Below are positions 1 through 5,294 of a stretch of DNA of 6,567 nt, piece by piece. Position numbers and translations under genes: made by a program. The DNA is from Hyphomicrobiales bacterium (GTDB taxonomy: Bacteria; Pseudomonadota; Alphaproteobacteria; Rhizobiales; OSC116). Under the pieces are notes generated by a model that had not been told where the DNA came from, ran no database searches, and saw only the letters and a program-made list of their open reading frames with translations. How positions within the stretch are numbered: position 1 is the first letter of the stretch; every line of letters starts with the position of its first letter. Location of the stretch: positions 1 through 6,567 of the forward strand of contig JABSRY010000141.1 in the NCBI GenBank assembly GCA_013214985.1, in the 5' to 3' direction.

Positions 1-437
1 TTATCAAAGAAGCCAAGAAGTTAAGGGGCTTAATGCTAAGGCATTTACCGCCATTTTTGCAACTGACCACCGCAAAGTTTATCCGCATGGGGCACCATGA
101 TGCCCATATCAATAAACTACAAAACATCTATCAAAAAAGGTGGCATACCGCCAATGAAGCGATTAAAAAATATTTTCCCGATTGCAGAATAATAAGTGGC
201 AAGGGCAGCACTAATTTTTTAATCCAAACCCACCATCAAATTGATTTTAGTATTTTAGAAAAGCCCGCCTTAGCCCAAGGCGTGGTTATAGACTCTCTTA
301 AATATTGTTATTTTGACCCTAAAGATAGCCACGGTTTGTTTCGCTTAGGCGTTTCGGCAATTGGCATTAACAAAATAGAGGGCGGCATAAAGCTATTAAG
401 GTCAATTTATGAGCAAATTATTAAACAACATGGCTAA
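1..437 (+). CDS. C-terminal part of a MocR-type (GntR plus aminotransferase-like) transcriptional regulator, 5' truncated by the window edge
   Basis: The frame is open from the first complete codon (position 3) to the TAA at 435-437, so the ATG at 33 is probably internal and the gene begins outside the window. The visible part, about 144 residues, resembles the end of the fold-type I aminotransferase-like domain of MocR regulators: a helix with PPFLQLTTAKFIRMGHHDAH matches the family pattern of an LAxFIxxGHxxRHI helix followed by a YxxRR-like stretch (here IYQKRW). The end (GLFRLGVSAIGINKIEGGIKLL) matches the family's closing LGF-x-x-I-x-x-G-x-x-x-L stretch. Family knowledge: MocR proteins bind DNA through an N-terminal winged helix and sense PLP or an amino compound bound to PLP. 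The DNA-binding domain and the PLP lysine lie outside the window, so the effector cannot be judged. A plain aminotransferase is less likely but not excluded. The gene converges on sdaA with a 2-base gap and no visible terminator between them. Confidence 0.8.
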   Translation, partial: IKEAKKLRGLMLRHLPPFLQLTTAKFIRMGHHDAHINKLQNIYQKRWHTANEAIKKYFPDCRIISGKGSTNFLIQTHHQIDFSILEKPALAQGVVIDSLKYCYFDPKDSHGLFRLGVSAIGINKIEGGIKLLRSIYEQIIKQHG

Positions 438-439
438 CG

Positions 440-1855
440 CTAACATTCTGGCAAATTAACTGCTAAACCACCTAACGATGTTTCCTTGTATTTTTCGCGC
501 ATGTCTAGCCCCGTTTGGCGCATGGTTTCGATGCAATTATCGAGCGGCATGAAATGTTCGCCGTCGCCGTGCAACGCCAACGATGCCGCCGATACGGCTT
601 TGATCGAACCAATGGCATTGCGCTCAATACACGGCACTTGCACAAGGCCATTAACTGGGTCGCAAGTCATACCTAAATGATGTTCAAGTGCGATTTCTGC
701 GGCATTTTCTATTTGTTGATTTGTACCACCAAGCGCGGCACAAAGCCCCGCAGCGGCCATAGCCGATGCCGAGCCAATTTCGGCCTGACAACCACACTCG
801 GCACCCGAAATAGATGCGTTATGCTTAATCAACCCGCCGATAGCAGCGGCGGTGATTAAAAAATCTTTTAGCCCTTTGTCATTGGCGCCAATGCAATGGT
901 TTTTATAATAACGTATTACAGCAGGAACAACCCCCGCGGCACCATTTGTTGGCGAGGTAACTACGCGGCCACCATTGGCATTTTCTTCGTTAACCGCCAT
1001 GGCATAAACAGATAACCAATCATTAATTGCATGGGGCTGAACCGTATTTGCTTTTTGTTGCCGCTCTAACCCTAGCCTAATTGACTTTGCGCGGCGCTTT
1101 ACAAATAGACCACCTGGCAATATGCCATCTTTGTTTAAGCCCCGTTCAATACACGCATCCATTGCTTGCCAAATCGCTTCTAACTTTTTATCAAATTCAT
1201 GTTTGCCTAATACGCTTTCTTCGTTAACGCGTTTCATATCGGCAATGCTTAAACCAGATTTCTCACCCATTTCTAACATTTTCTTGGCCGAATCGAACGG
1301 ATATGGATAAGTCGAATAAACTTTTTCAAAGCTTGAGTTGGGCGTATTTTTTTGTTTTGTCGCTGTTAATTCGGCTTCGGTTAAAATAAACCCACCGCCA
1401 ATTGAATAATAGGTTTCTTCAAATATCAGCATGTCATTGGCACCAAAGGCGCATAAATTTAAACCATTGGTATGCAGCGGCAATATTTTTTCATAATCAA
1501 AAAACAAATCTGTTTCTGGGTTAAACGTTACCCATTGTGTCTCGAAAAGCATGATTTTTTTATTGGCTCTGATGTCTAAATCGCTTTGCTCGGCCATATC
1601 TGGGTCAAGCGTATGGGGTTGGAACCCTGCCAAACCTAGTGTAACCGCGCGATCCGTTGCATGGCCTTTGCCAGTAAAGGCTAACGAGCCATGTAAACTG
1701 GCCTCTAACCTAACCACATCACTTGGGTTAAACTTGCCACCATTACCTGACCTTAATATATTCATAAACTGATAAGCAGCACTCATTGGCCCCATCGTAT
1801 GCGATGAAGATGGCCCAACCCCCACTTTGAAAATGTCGAATAAACTTAAAAACAT
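440..1855 (-). CDS. sdaA: L-serine ammonia-lyase (L-serine dehydratase), iron-sulfur, single-chain type
   Basis: This cytoplasmic enzyme converts L-serine to pyruvate and ammonia using a [4Fe-4S] cluster. The 471-residue chain has the fused beta-plus-alpha layout of SdaA/SdaB (E. coli SdaA is about 454 residues). The N-terminal domain carries GPSSSHTMGP at residues 14-23, the family signature. The catalytic domain carries SGAECGCQAEIGSA (about 350-363) and MTCDPVNGLVQVPC (396-409). Cys356, Cys398 and Cys409 have the spacing (42 and 11) of the cluster ligands Cys343, Cys385 and Cys396 recalled for the Legionella enzyme. The final residue is Cys471, 62 after the last ligand, as for the Legionella C-terminal cysteine that folds back onto the cluster. 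The gene therefore looks intact and active. The start is supported by AGGAGC 5 bases upstream. It is divergent from the XRE-cupin regulator, with a strong promoter between them. Confidence 0.96.
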   Translation of the reverse strand: MFLSLFDIFKVGVGPSSSHTMGPMSAAYQFMNILRSGNGGKFNPSDVVRLEASLHGSLAFTGKGHATDRAVTLGLAGFQPHTLDPDMAEQSDLDIRANKKIMLFETQWVTFNPETDLFFDYEKILPLHTNGLNLCAFGANDMLIFEETYYSIGGGFILTEAELTATKQKNTPNSSFEKVYSTYPYPFDSAKKMLEMGEKSGLSIADMKRVNEESVLGKHEFDKKLEAIWQAMDACIERGLNKDGILPGGLFVKRRAKSIRLGLERQQKANTVQPHAINDWLSVYAMAVNEENANGGRVVTSPTNGAAGVVPAVIRYYKNHCIGANDKGLKDFLITAAAIGGLIKHNASISGAECGCQAEIGSASAMAAAGLCAALGGTNQQIENAAEIALEHHLGMTCDPVNGLVQVPCIERNAIGSIKAVSAASLALHGDGEHFMPLDNCIETMRQTGLDMREKYKETSLGGLAVNLPEC

Positions 1856-1860
1856 AAACA

Positions 1861-1866
1861 GCTCCT
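1861..1866 (-). promoter_or_regulatory. Ribosome binding site of sdaA
   Basis: Read on the minus strand this is AGGAGC, 5 bases before the ATG at 1855-1853. It fixes the sdaA start and argues against a longer N-terminus. Confidence 0.75.
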
Positions 1867-1891
1867 GCTCATACCCATAATGCTAGAATGA

Positions 1892-1904
1892 TGTTAGCTT
1901 AACA
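1892..1904. repeat. 13-base dyad TGTTA-GCT-TAACA in the sdaA leader
   Basis: A perfect 5-base inverted repeat with a 3-base centre lies between the predicted sdaA transcription start (about 1943) and the sdaA start codon. It could be a regulator site or a weak hairpin in the 5' leader. The sequence shows only the symmetry; no function is established. Confidence 0.35.
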
Positions 1905-1922
1905 CATATATTCTGCGTCCAT

Positions 1923-1965
1923 AAAGTTTCCAAAATTCCCTTAAAATTCTCTATAAGGAAACTTT
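1923..1965. repeat. Separated inverted repeat AAAGTTTCC ... GGAAACTTT
   Basis: The 9-base arms at 1923-1931 and 1957-1965 are exact reverse complements, with centres 34 bases apart (about three helical turns). The distal arm overlaps the GGAAA-CT-TTTCC palindrome inside the sdaA promoter spacer; the proximal arm lies downstream of the predicted sdaA start point. Two half-sites three turns apart on either side of a start point would suit cooperative binding by a dimeric repressor, but this is inference from geometry. Confidence 0.5.
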
Positions 1966-1968
1966 TCC
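1957..1968. promoter_or_regulatory. Candidate operator GGAAA-CT-TTTCC in the sdaA promoter spacer
   Basis: A 12-base dyad with perfect 5-base arms sits wholly between the -35 and -10 boxes of the sdaA promoter, where a bound protein would block RNA polymerase. Further TTCC/GGAA half-sites occur at 1927-1931, 1935-1939 and 1985-1989. The adjacent divergent XRE-cupin gene is the most likely source of the binding protein, since such regulators usually control neighbouring genes and themselves. Assignment to that protein is inference. Confidence 0.5.
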
Positions 1969-1969
1969 C

Positions 1970-1975
1970 TATAGT
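1970..1975 (+). promoter_or_regulatory. Possible -10 box of the XRE-cupin regulator gene
   Basis: TATAGT on the plus strand matches TATAAT at five of six positions. The best upstream partner at 17 bases is TTCTCT (1947-1952), which is weak. It would start transcription near 1982, 68 bases before the regulator ATG, and it overlaps the sdaA -35 box, so the two divergent promoters would compete. An alternative is TTGACA at 2001-2006, a perfect -35 box, but it lacks a good -10 box and would start transcripts very close to the coding region. Confidence 0.3.
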
Positions 1976-1982
1976 CAACAAA

Positions 1983-1999
1983 TTTGGAACATTACCAAA
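1983..1999. repeat. Dyad TTTGG-AACATTA-CCAAA upstream of the XRE-cupin gene
   Basis: A perfect 5-base inverted repeat with a 7-base spacer lies about 50 bases before the regulator ATG. It contains a TGGAA half-site like those near the sdaA promoter, so it could be a second, autoregulatory operator. Only the symmetry is seen. Confidence 0.35.
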
Positions 2000-2039
2000 A
2001 TTGACAGGCAAAAGCAATTATGGCATATCAAAAGAAAAC

Positions 2040-2044
2040 AGGGG
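2040..2044 (+). promoter_or_regulatory. Ribosome binding site deciding the XRE-cupin start
   Basis: AGGGG stands 5 bases before the ATG at 2050. It lies inside the longer frame that would begin at 2020 and is the main reason for choosing the shorter protein. Confidence 0.6.
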
Positions 2045-2049
2045 TATTT

Positions 2050-2643
2050 ATGACCGAAGCAACCCACGAAAATAATGCAGCGCCCAAACTTTCTGCCTTA
2101 GGCAAATCTGTTAGGGAAGCCCGCAAAAATAAAGGCTGGACCTTAGAGGAAACAGCTAAACTTGCTAATATCGGCCGATCTACCTTATCTAAAATTGAAA
2201 ATAACCAAACAAAACCCAGCTTCGATATCGTGAATAGAATAACCGAAGTTTTGGGGTTAAAAAACCCGAACTTATTCTTACAATCGAATAAAAGTGTAAT
2301 TTCTAGCATTCGTGATGTTACAAAAGCGGGCAAGGGTGAACTTAAAAAAACCAACACCTACACTCATGAGTTGCTTTGTACCGAGCTAATAAGCAAAAAC
2401 ATGGTGCCTTATGTCAGTACCATTAAAGCCCGCGATATTTCTGATTTTACCGAGCTTAATTATCATCAGGGTGAAGAGTTTATGTATGTTTTAAGTGGTG
2501 AGTTAGTATTGCATACCGAACATTATAAACCACTGATAATGCAAAAAGGCGATTCTGTATACTATGACAGCAGCATGGCGCATGGTTGTGTTTCTACGTC
2601 AAAAGAAGATGCCCAAGTATTGTGGGTATCGCTACAATCTTAA
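2050..2643 (+). CDS. XRE-family transcriptional regulator with a C-terminal cupin domain
   Basis: The 197-residue protein has an N-terminal Cro/CI-type helix-turn-helix at about residues 16-70. It includes VREARKNKGWTLEETAKLAN, then IGRSTLSKIENNQTKPSFD with the recognition helix. After a linker comes a single cupin_2 barrel at about 120-197, with HQGEEFMYVLSGE as the first conserved motif and GDSVYYDSSMAHG as the second. The layout matches PuuR/SutR-like regulators, whose cupin domain is thought to bind a small effector such as a polyamine or amino acid. The start at 2050 is preferred because AGGGG lies 5 bases upstream. An in-frame ATG at 2020 would add ten residues (207 in all) but has only a weak AGG. 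It is divergent from sdaA and probably controls sdaA and itself. The effector is not identifiable from sequence. Confidence 0.9.
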   Translation: MTEATHENNAAPKLSALGKSVREARKNKGWTLEETAKLANIGRSTLSKIENNQTKPSFDIVNRITEVLGLKNPNLFLQSNKSVISSIRDVTKAGKGELKKTNTYTHELLCTELISKNMVPYVSTIKARDISDFTELNYHQGEEFMYVLSGELVLHTEHYKPLIMQKGDSVYYDSSMAHGCVSTSKEDAQVLWVSLQS

Positions 2644-2689
2644 CTATAAATCGTCTCTAATTTATTATTTTTATTCTTAAAGTATAATA

Positions 2690-2713
2690 GCCACCGAAAA
2701 TTATTCTTGTGGC
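2690..2713. repeat. Imperfect hairpin GCCAC ... GTGGC after the XRE-cupin gene
   Basis: Arms at 2690-2694 and 2709-2713 are exact reverse complements, and an inner GAA/TTC pairing (2696-2698 with 2704-2706) could extend the stem past bulges. No T-tract follows on either strand, so it is not a typical intrinsic terminator, though it is the only stem near the end of the regulator transcript. Confidence 0.3.
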
Positions 2714-2886
2714 AGAGAAACAGTATAATTGACCACGATGATGTTGCTAAATATCAGTTCAAAATAACAAAATTTTAGACTAATGTATATAATCACTGTT
2801 AATTTACACATAAAGAATGTTATATCAAGTAATTCACTGATCCAACTTAACAAACAAATTTATTGCTTATCAAAGAATAATTGAAC

Positions 2887-2901
2887 ATACTACTTTAGTA
2901 T
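2887..2901. repeat. Dyad ATACTA-CTT-TAGTAT overlapping a TATAAT box
   Basis: Perfect 6-base arms with a 3-base centre run into TATAAT at 2899-2904. If that hexamer is a working -10 box, the dyad is well placed as an operator. No good -35 box is present at normal spacing, so an activator-dependent promoter or chance in AT-rich DNA are both possible. Confidence 0.3.
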
Positions 2902-2923
2902 AATGTCAAAAGTAGCGGTTGAC

Positions 2924-2935
2924 CAAATTTATTTG
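2924..2935. repeat. Dyad CAAAT-TT-ATTTG, with a near copy at 2855-2865
   Basis: A perfect 12-base dyad lies about 100 bases before the stress-protein gene. Positions 2855-2865 read CAAATTTATTG, the same motif one T short, 69 bases upstream. Two similar sites in one leader suggest a regulator's binding sites, but the low complexity makes chance plausible. Confidence 0.3.
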
Positions 2936-2974
2936 TTAATAAAGTATAAACAATAAATTAGGTCATACTTACTT

Positions 2975-3010
2975 AATTTAAGGGAGAAATTATCAATTTC
3001 AAGGGAGAGA
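2975..3010 (+). repeat. Imperfect tandem repeat containing AAGGGAGA, upstream of usp
   Basis: A unit of about 20 bases beginning AATTT-AAGGGAGA (from 2975) is repeated from 2995 as AATTTC-AAGGGAGA. With AAAGGAGAG at 3026-3034 this gives three Shine-Dalgarno-like sequences in 60 bases; only the last is at the right distance from the usp ATG. Confidence 0.5.
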
Positions 3011-3025
3011 TTGGTAATAATTTAT

Positions 3026-3034
3026 AAAGGAGAG
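3026..3034 (+). promoter_or_regulatory. Ribosome binding site of the universal stress protein gene
   Basis: AAAGGAGAG is a near-ideal Shine-Dalgarno sequence ending 4 bases before the ATG at 3039, and it confirms that start. Confidence 0.75.
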
Positions 3035-3038
3035 CAAC

Positions 3039-3473
3039 ATGTCTTCCAAACTCATAATTGGGGTTGATGGCGAAAGTTCCGATAACAAAGCCATTGAATT
3101 TGCATCAAAATTATCAAACCAAATTGGTGATTGCGAGCTGGTCGTAGTTTACGTTATCGAATGGTCACCATTTTCGTTTCAGACCAATGAAGAAAATGCA
3201 CAACGCCATCAGCGGCGTGAAGAAGAAACCACACTTGCAACCGATCGCATTGTTACACCCGTGGTTGAAAAGCTTAAAGCAGCTGGCATTAATGCCCGTG
3301 GTATTGTAAGGCACGGCAACGTGGCGGATGCCCTTAACCTGATTGCAAAAGAAGAAAATGCCGATCAAATCATTGTTCGTCGCACATCAGATGCCAGTAT
3401 TAAAACCCGTATTTTTGGAAGCTCCGTTGCCAACTTGGTTATGGAATCATCAATACCAGTAACTGTAATTTAG
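3039..3473 (+). CDS. Universal stress protein (UspA family), single domain
   Basis: The 144-residue cytoplasmic protein has the single Usp alpha/beta fold and usual length. It starts with a beta strand ending in GVDG (Asp10, the usual adenine-contacting position) and ends with the family pattern IFGSSVANLVMESSIPVTVI. The family ATP motif is G-x2-G-x9-G-(S/T). Here the spacing is exact but the first two glycines are Arg114 and Ser117, followed nine residues later by Gly127-Ser128. The phosphate loop is therefore altered, and ATP binding is doubtful or changed. A charged stretch, QRHQRREEE, lies in the middle. The gene is 13 bases upstream of the symporter and very probably co-transcribed. Usp proteins paired with transporters (TeaD with the TeaABC system is a known case) often modulate uptake, so a regulatory role on the symporter is a reasonable inference. 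Confidence 0.9.
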   Translation: MSSKLIIGVDGESSDNKAIEFASKLSNQIGDCELVVVYVIEWSPFSFQTNEENAQRHQRREEETTLATDRIVTPVVEKLKAAGINARGIVRHGNVADALNLIAKEENADQIIVRRTSDASIKTRIFGSSVANLVMESSIPVTVI

Positions 3474-3486
3474 GGGGGAATATATT

Positions 3487-5033
3487 ATGAAACTAAAACA
3501 AAAATTGATATTAATTATATCAAGCTTATTTTTAATGATAGGCCAAGTATCAGCAGAAGAAACCATGAGTTTTGATGCCAAAGTAAATGCAGCCTTTGCA
3601 AGTGCTACAGGCCCATTTGTAAGCTTTATCTTTGCGCCCTTTCCTGGCACTACTTTTCCGTGGATTGTATTATGGTTAGTGGTCGCAGCAACCTTTTTTA
3701 CTCTCTATTTTGGGTTTGTGCAGTTTAGGTTCTTTAACCACGCAATTGCTTTGGTTAAGGGCGATTATTCCAACCCAAATGATGCTGGCGAAGTTAGCCA
3801 TTTTCAGGCTTTAGCAACCGCGCTTTCGGGCACCGTTGGGCTGGGTAATATTGCAGGTGTTGGTGTTGCCGTTGCTATTGGTGGCCCTGGTGCTACCTTT
3901 TGGATGATTGCAGCAGGCCTGTTGGGCATGGCTACAAAATTTACCGAATGTACATTAGGCGTTAAATATAGAAATGAATATGCCAATGGCACCGTATCGG
4001 GTGGCCCAATGTATTATATATCAAAGGGCTTTAAAGAACGTGGCCTATTTGGTGGCAAATTCTTAGCGGTTTTGTTTTCTATCTTCTGTATTTTGGGTGC
4101 CTTAGGCGGCGGTAATATGTTCCAAGCCAACCAAGCACATGCTGCCATTACAGGCATTACGGGCGAATTTCCAGGTTGGATTACGGGTGTTATATTTGCA
4201 ATAATCGTATTTGCAGTAATTGTCGGTGGTGTTAAATCTATCGCACGGGTGACCGAAAAAGTGGTGCCATTTATGGGGGTTCTATATGTCGGCGCTGCGC
4301 TGGTTATCTTAATTGTGAATTATGATAAATCGGCTGGGCCATTGACCAAATTTTCACCGGTGCATTCACTGGTTTAGGTGTTGCAGGTGGTTTTGTTGGG
4401 GCGCTTATTCAAGGCTTTAAACGGGCTGCATTCTCCAATGAAGCGGGTGTTGGTTCTGCTGCGATTGCGCATAGTGCGGTTAAAACCAATGAGCCAATTA
4501 CCGAAGGTTTTGTATCGTTACTCGAACCCTTAATTGACACCGTTATTATCTGTACAATGACTGCTTTGGTTATTACCATTTCTGGCCAACTTATATCCGA
4601 CCCAACAACAGGGCTTTATATTTTAGACGGTGCACGTATTGCAACGGTTGATGGCAATACAGGCGTTGCTTTAACATCGGCAGCTTTTGGCGCTGGCATT
4701 AGCTGGTTCCCTTATCTACTGGGTGTTGCAGTAATTTTGTTCGCTTTCTCTACGATGATTTCTTGGTCATATTACGGTCTTAAAGCATGGACATATCTAT
4801 TTGGTGAAAGCAAAGGCGCTGAACTTAGCTTTAAAATTATATTCTGTATTTTCATTATAATTGGTGCATCTGCAAGCTTAGGCCCAGTGATTGACTTTTC
4901 TGACGCGGCTATTTTTGCAATGGCAGTTGTGAATATCTTGGCACTGTATTTCTTAATGCCAATTGTTAAAAAAGAACTGGTTTCATATGTAACCCGTCTT
5001 AAAAACGGCGAGTTTAAAAAATATAAAAACTAA
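3487..5033 (+). pseudogene. Alanine/glycine:cation symporter (AGCS family), interrupted by a -1-base frameshift
   Basis: AGCS proteins are inner-membrane carriers that import alanine or glycine with Na+ or H+. The first frame (3487-4377) has a hydrophobic N-terminus ending VSAEE, a likely signal peptide, several membrane segments, and the family hallmark ALSGTVGLGNIAGVGVAVAI. It leaves the family pattern after NYDK and stops at a TAG 15 codons later. The next frame from 4329 continues the protein without a gap: IGWAIDQIFTGAFTGLGVAG, then FSNEAGVGSAAIAHSA, another AGCS hallmark, through to the stop at 5031-5033. Adding one A to the AAA at 4327-4329 gives NYDKIGWAIDQ and restores a 515-residue protein, a plausible full length. 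No stop or other damage is seen elsewhere. A sequencing error, a very recent mutation and a strain variant are all possible. GGGGGG overlapping the usp stop is the ribosome site, 8 bases before the ATG. Co-transcribed with usp and followed by a terminator. Confidence 0.88.
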
Positions 5034-5061
5034 TTTTAAACGCGCAAATCCTACAATATTG

Positions 5062-5090
5062 AAACAGCATCATTAAGGTGCTGTTTTTTT
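5062..5090 (+). terminator. Intrinsic terminator after the symporter gene
   Basis: An 8-base stem, AAACAGCA (5062-5069) with TGCTGTTT (5079-5086), encloses a 9-base loop and runs into a T-tract ending at 5090. It begins 28 bases after the symporter stop and closes the usp-symporter unit. Confidence 0.88.
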
Positions 5091-5129
5091 ATATAAAAAA
5101 AATTAGTTTTGCTCATTCTTAGCAACAAC

Positions 5130-5155
5130 AACTTTTTACAAAGTTTGACTCTTTG
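5130..5155. repeat. Overlapping dyads around a TTGACT box upstream of the binding-protein gene
   Basis: AACTTT-TTAC-AAAGTT (5130-5145) is a perfect dyad, and CAAAG-TTTGACT-CTTTG (5139-5155) is a second one sharing its right arm. TTGACT at 5145-5150 is a five-of-six match to a -35 box, but the hexamer 17 bases later (TTAAGC) is a poor -10. The arrangement looks like an operator region, about 150 bases before the start codon. Regulator unknown. Confidence 0.35.
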
Positions 5156-5216
5156 GTAAGTTTTAAATTAAGCTCAAATTTTGGCGAACAACGCAGTTAT
5201 CTTTTTCAGATCATAC

Positions 5217-5225
5217 TGTTATCAA
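5217..5225 (+). promoter_or_regulatory. Possible extended -10 element of the binding-protein gene
   Basis: TG-T-TATCAA has the TGn extension and a four-of-six -10 hexamer. TTATCT, 17 bases upstream at 5197-5202, is a poor -35. A start near 5232 would give a leader of about 60 bases. Weak evidence in AT-rich DNA. Confidence 0.2.
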
Positions 5226-5258
5226 TCTGTCATAAAACAAGAATAATAATAACAATAT

Positions 5259-5272
5259 CTAGAATAATCTAG
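5259..5272. repeat. Dyad CTAGA-ATAA-TCTAG just upstream of the binding-protein ribosome site
   Basis: Perfect 5-base arms with a 4-base centre lie 10 bases before the ribosome binding site at 5283-5287. It may be an operator in the leader or a small RNA hairpin; CTAG is under-represented in many bacterial genomes, which makes two copies here mildly notable. Confidence 0.35.
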
Positions 5273-5294
5273 CATTTCACTTGGGAGAGAGAAA

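Larger units (their letters stand above)
1950..1978 (-). promoter_or_regulatory. Sigma-70-type promoter of sdaA
   Basis: On the minus strand, TTGACT (1978 to 1973) is followed after 17 bases by TATAGA (1955 to 1950). Five of six bases match the consensus at the -35 box and four of six at the -10 box, with ideal spacing. Transcription would start near 1943, giving a leader of about 88 bases before the sdaA ATG. A palindrome occupies the spacer. Confidence 0.7.
2644..3038. other. 395-base AT-rich intergenic region without a supported gene
   Basis: No reading frame of credible length or composition is seen on either strand. The region holds several TATAAT-like hexamers (2683-2688, 2724-2729, 2788-2793, 2899-2904, and TATAAA at 2945-2950), none with a good -35 box at normal spacing. 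It also has two TTGACCA copies (2729-2735, 2919-2925), TTATTCTT in direct copies at 2671-2678 and 2701-2708 and inverted at 2873-2880, several small dyads (listed separately), and a repeated purine-rich leader just before the stress-protein gene. It most likely contains the promoter and control sites of the usp-symporter unit. I see no clear terminator for the XRE-cupin gene. Confidence 0.6.

Noticed and set aside
33..437. A complete 134-residue gene starting at ATG 33
   Set aside because: The frame is open upstream to the window edge and residues before the ATG also fit the MocR domain; no ribosome site precedes the ATG at suitable spacing.
486..859. Short plus-strand frames inside sdaA
   Set aside because: They are antisense to a highly conserved enzyme, have no family resemblance, and are explained by the codon pattern of sdaA.
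2709..2757. Promoter TTGACC (2729-2734), 17 bases, TATCAG (2752-2757) for usp
   Set aside because: The spacing is good, but the -10 box matches at only four positions and the leader would be about 270 bases; too weak to list as a feature.
3003..3038. Glycine riboswitch upstream of the usp-symporter unit, suggested by GGGAGAG and a glycine/alanine symporter downstream
   Set aside because: The conserved core that follows in glycine aptamers (a CCGAAGG-like segment and a closing CTCTC-like strand) is not seen.
3011..3067. Leader peptide starting at TTG 3011 and overlapping usp
   Set aside because: It would be only 18 residues, starts too close to its Shine-Dalgarno-like sequence, and has no repeated codons that would suggest attenuation.
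4557..5033. A separate 158-residue membrane protein gene starting at ATG 4557
   Set aside because: The same frame is open from 4329 and encodes AGCS-typical sequence directly continuing the upstream frame; the ATG is an internal methionine of the broken symporter.
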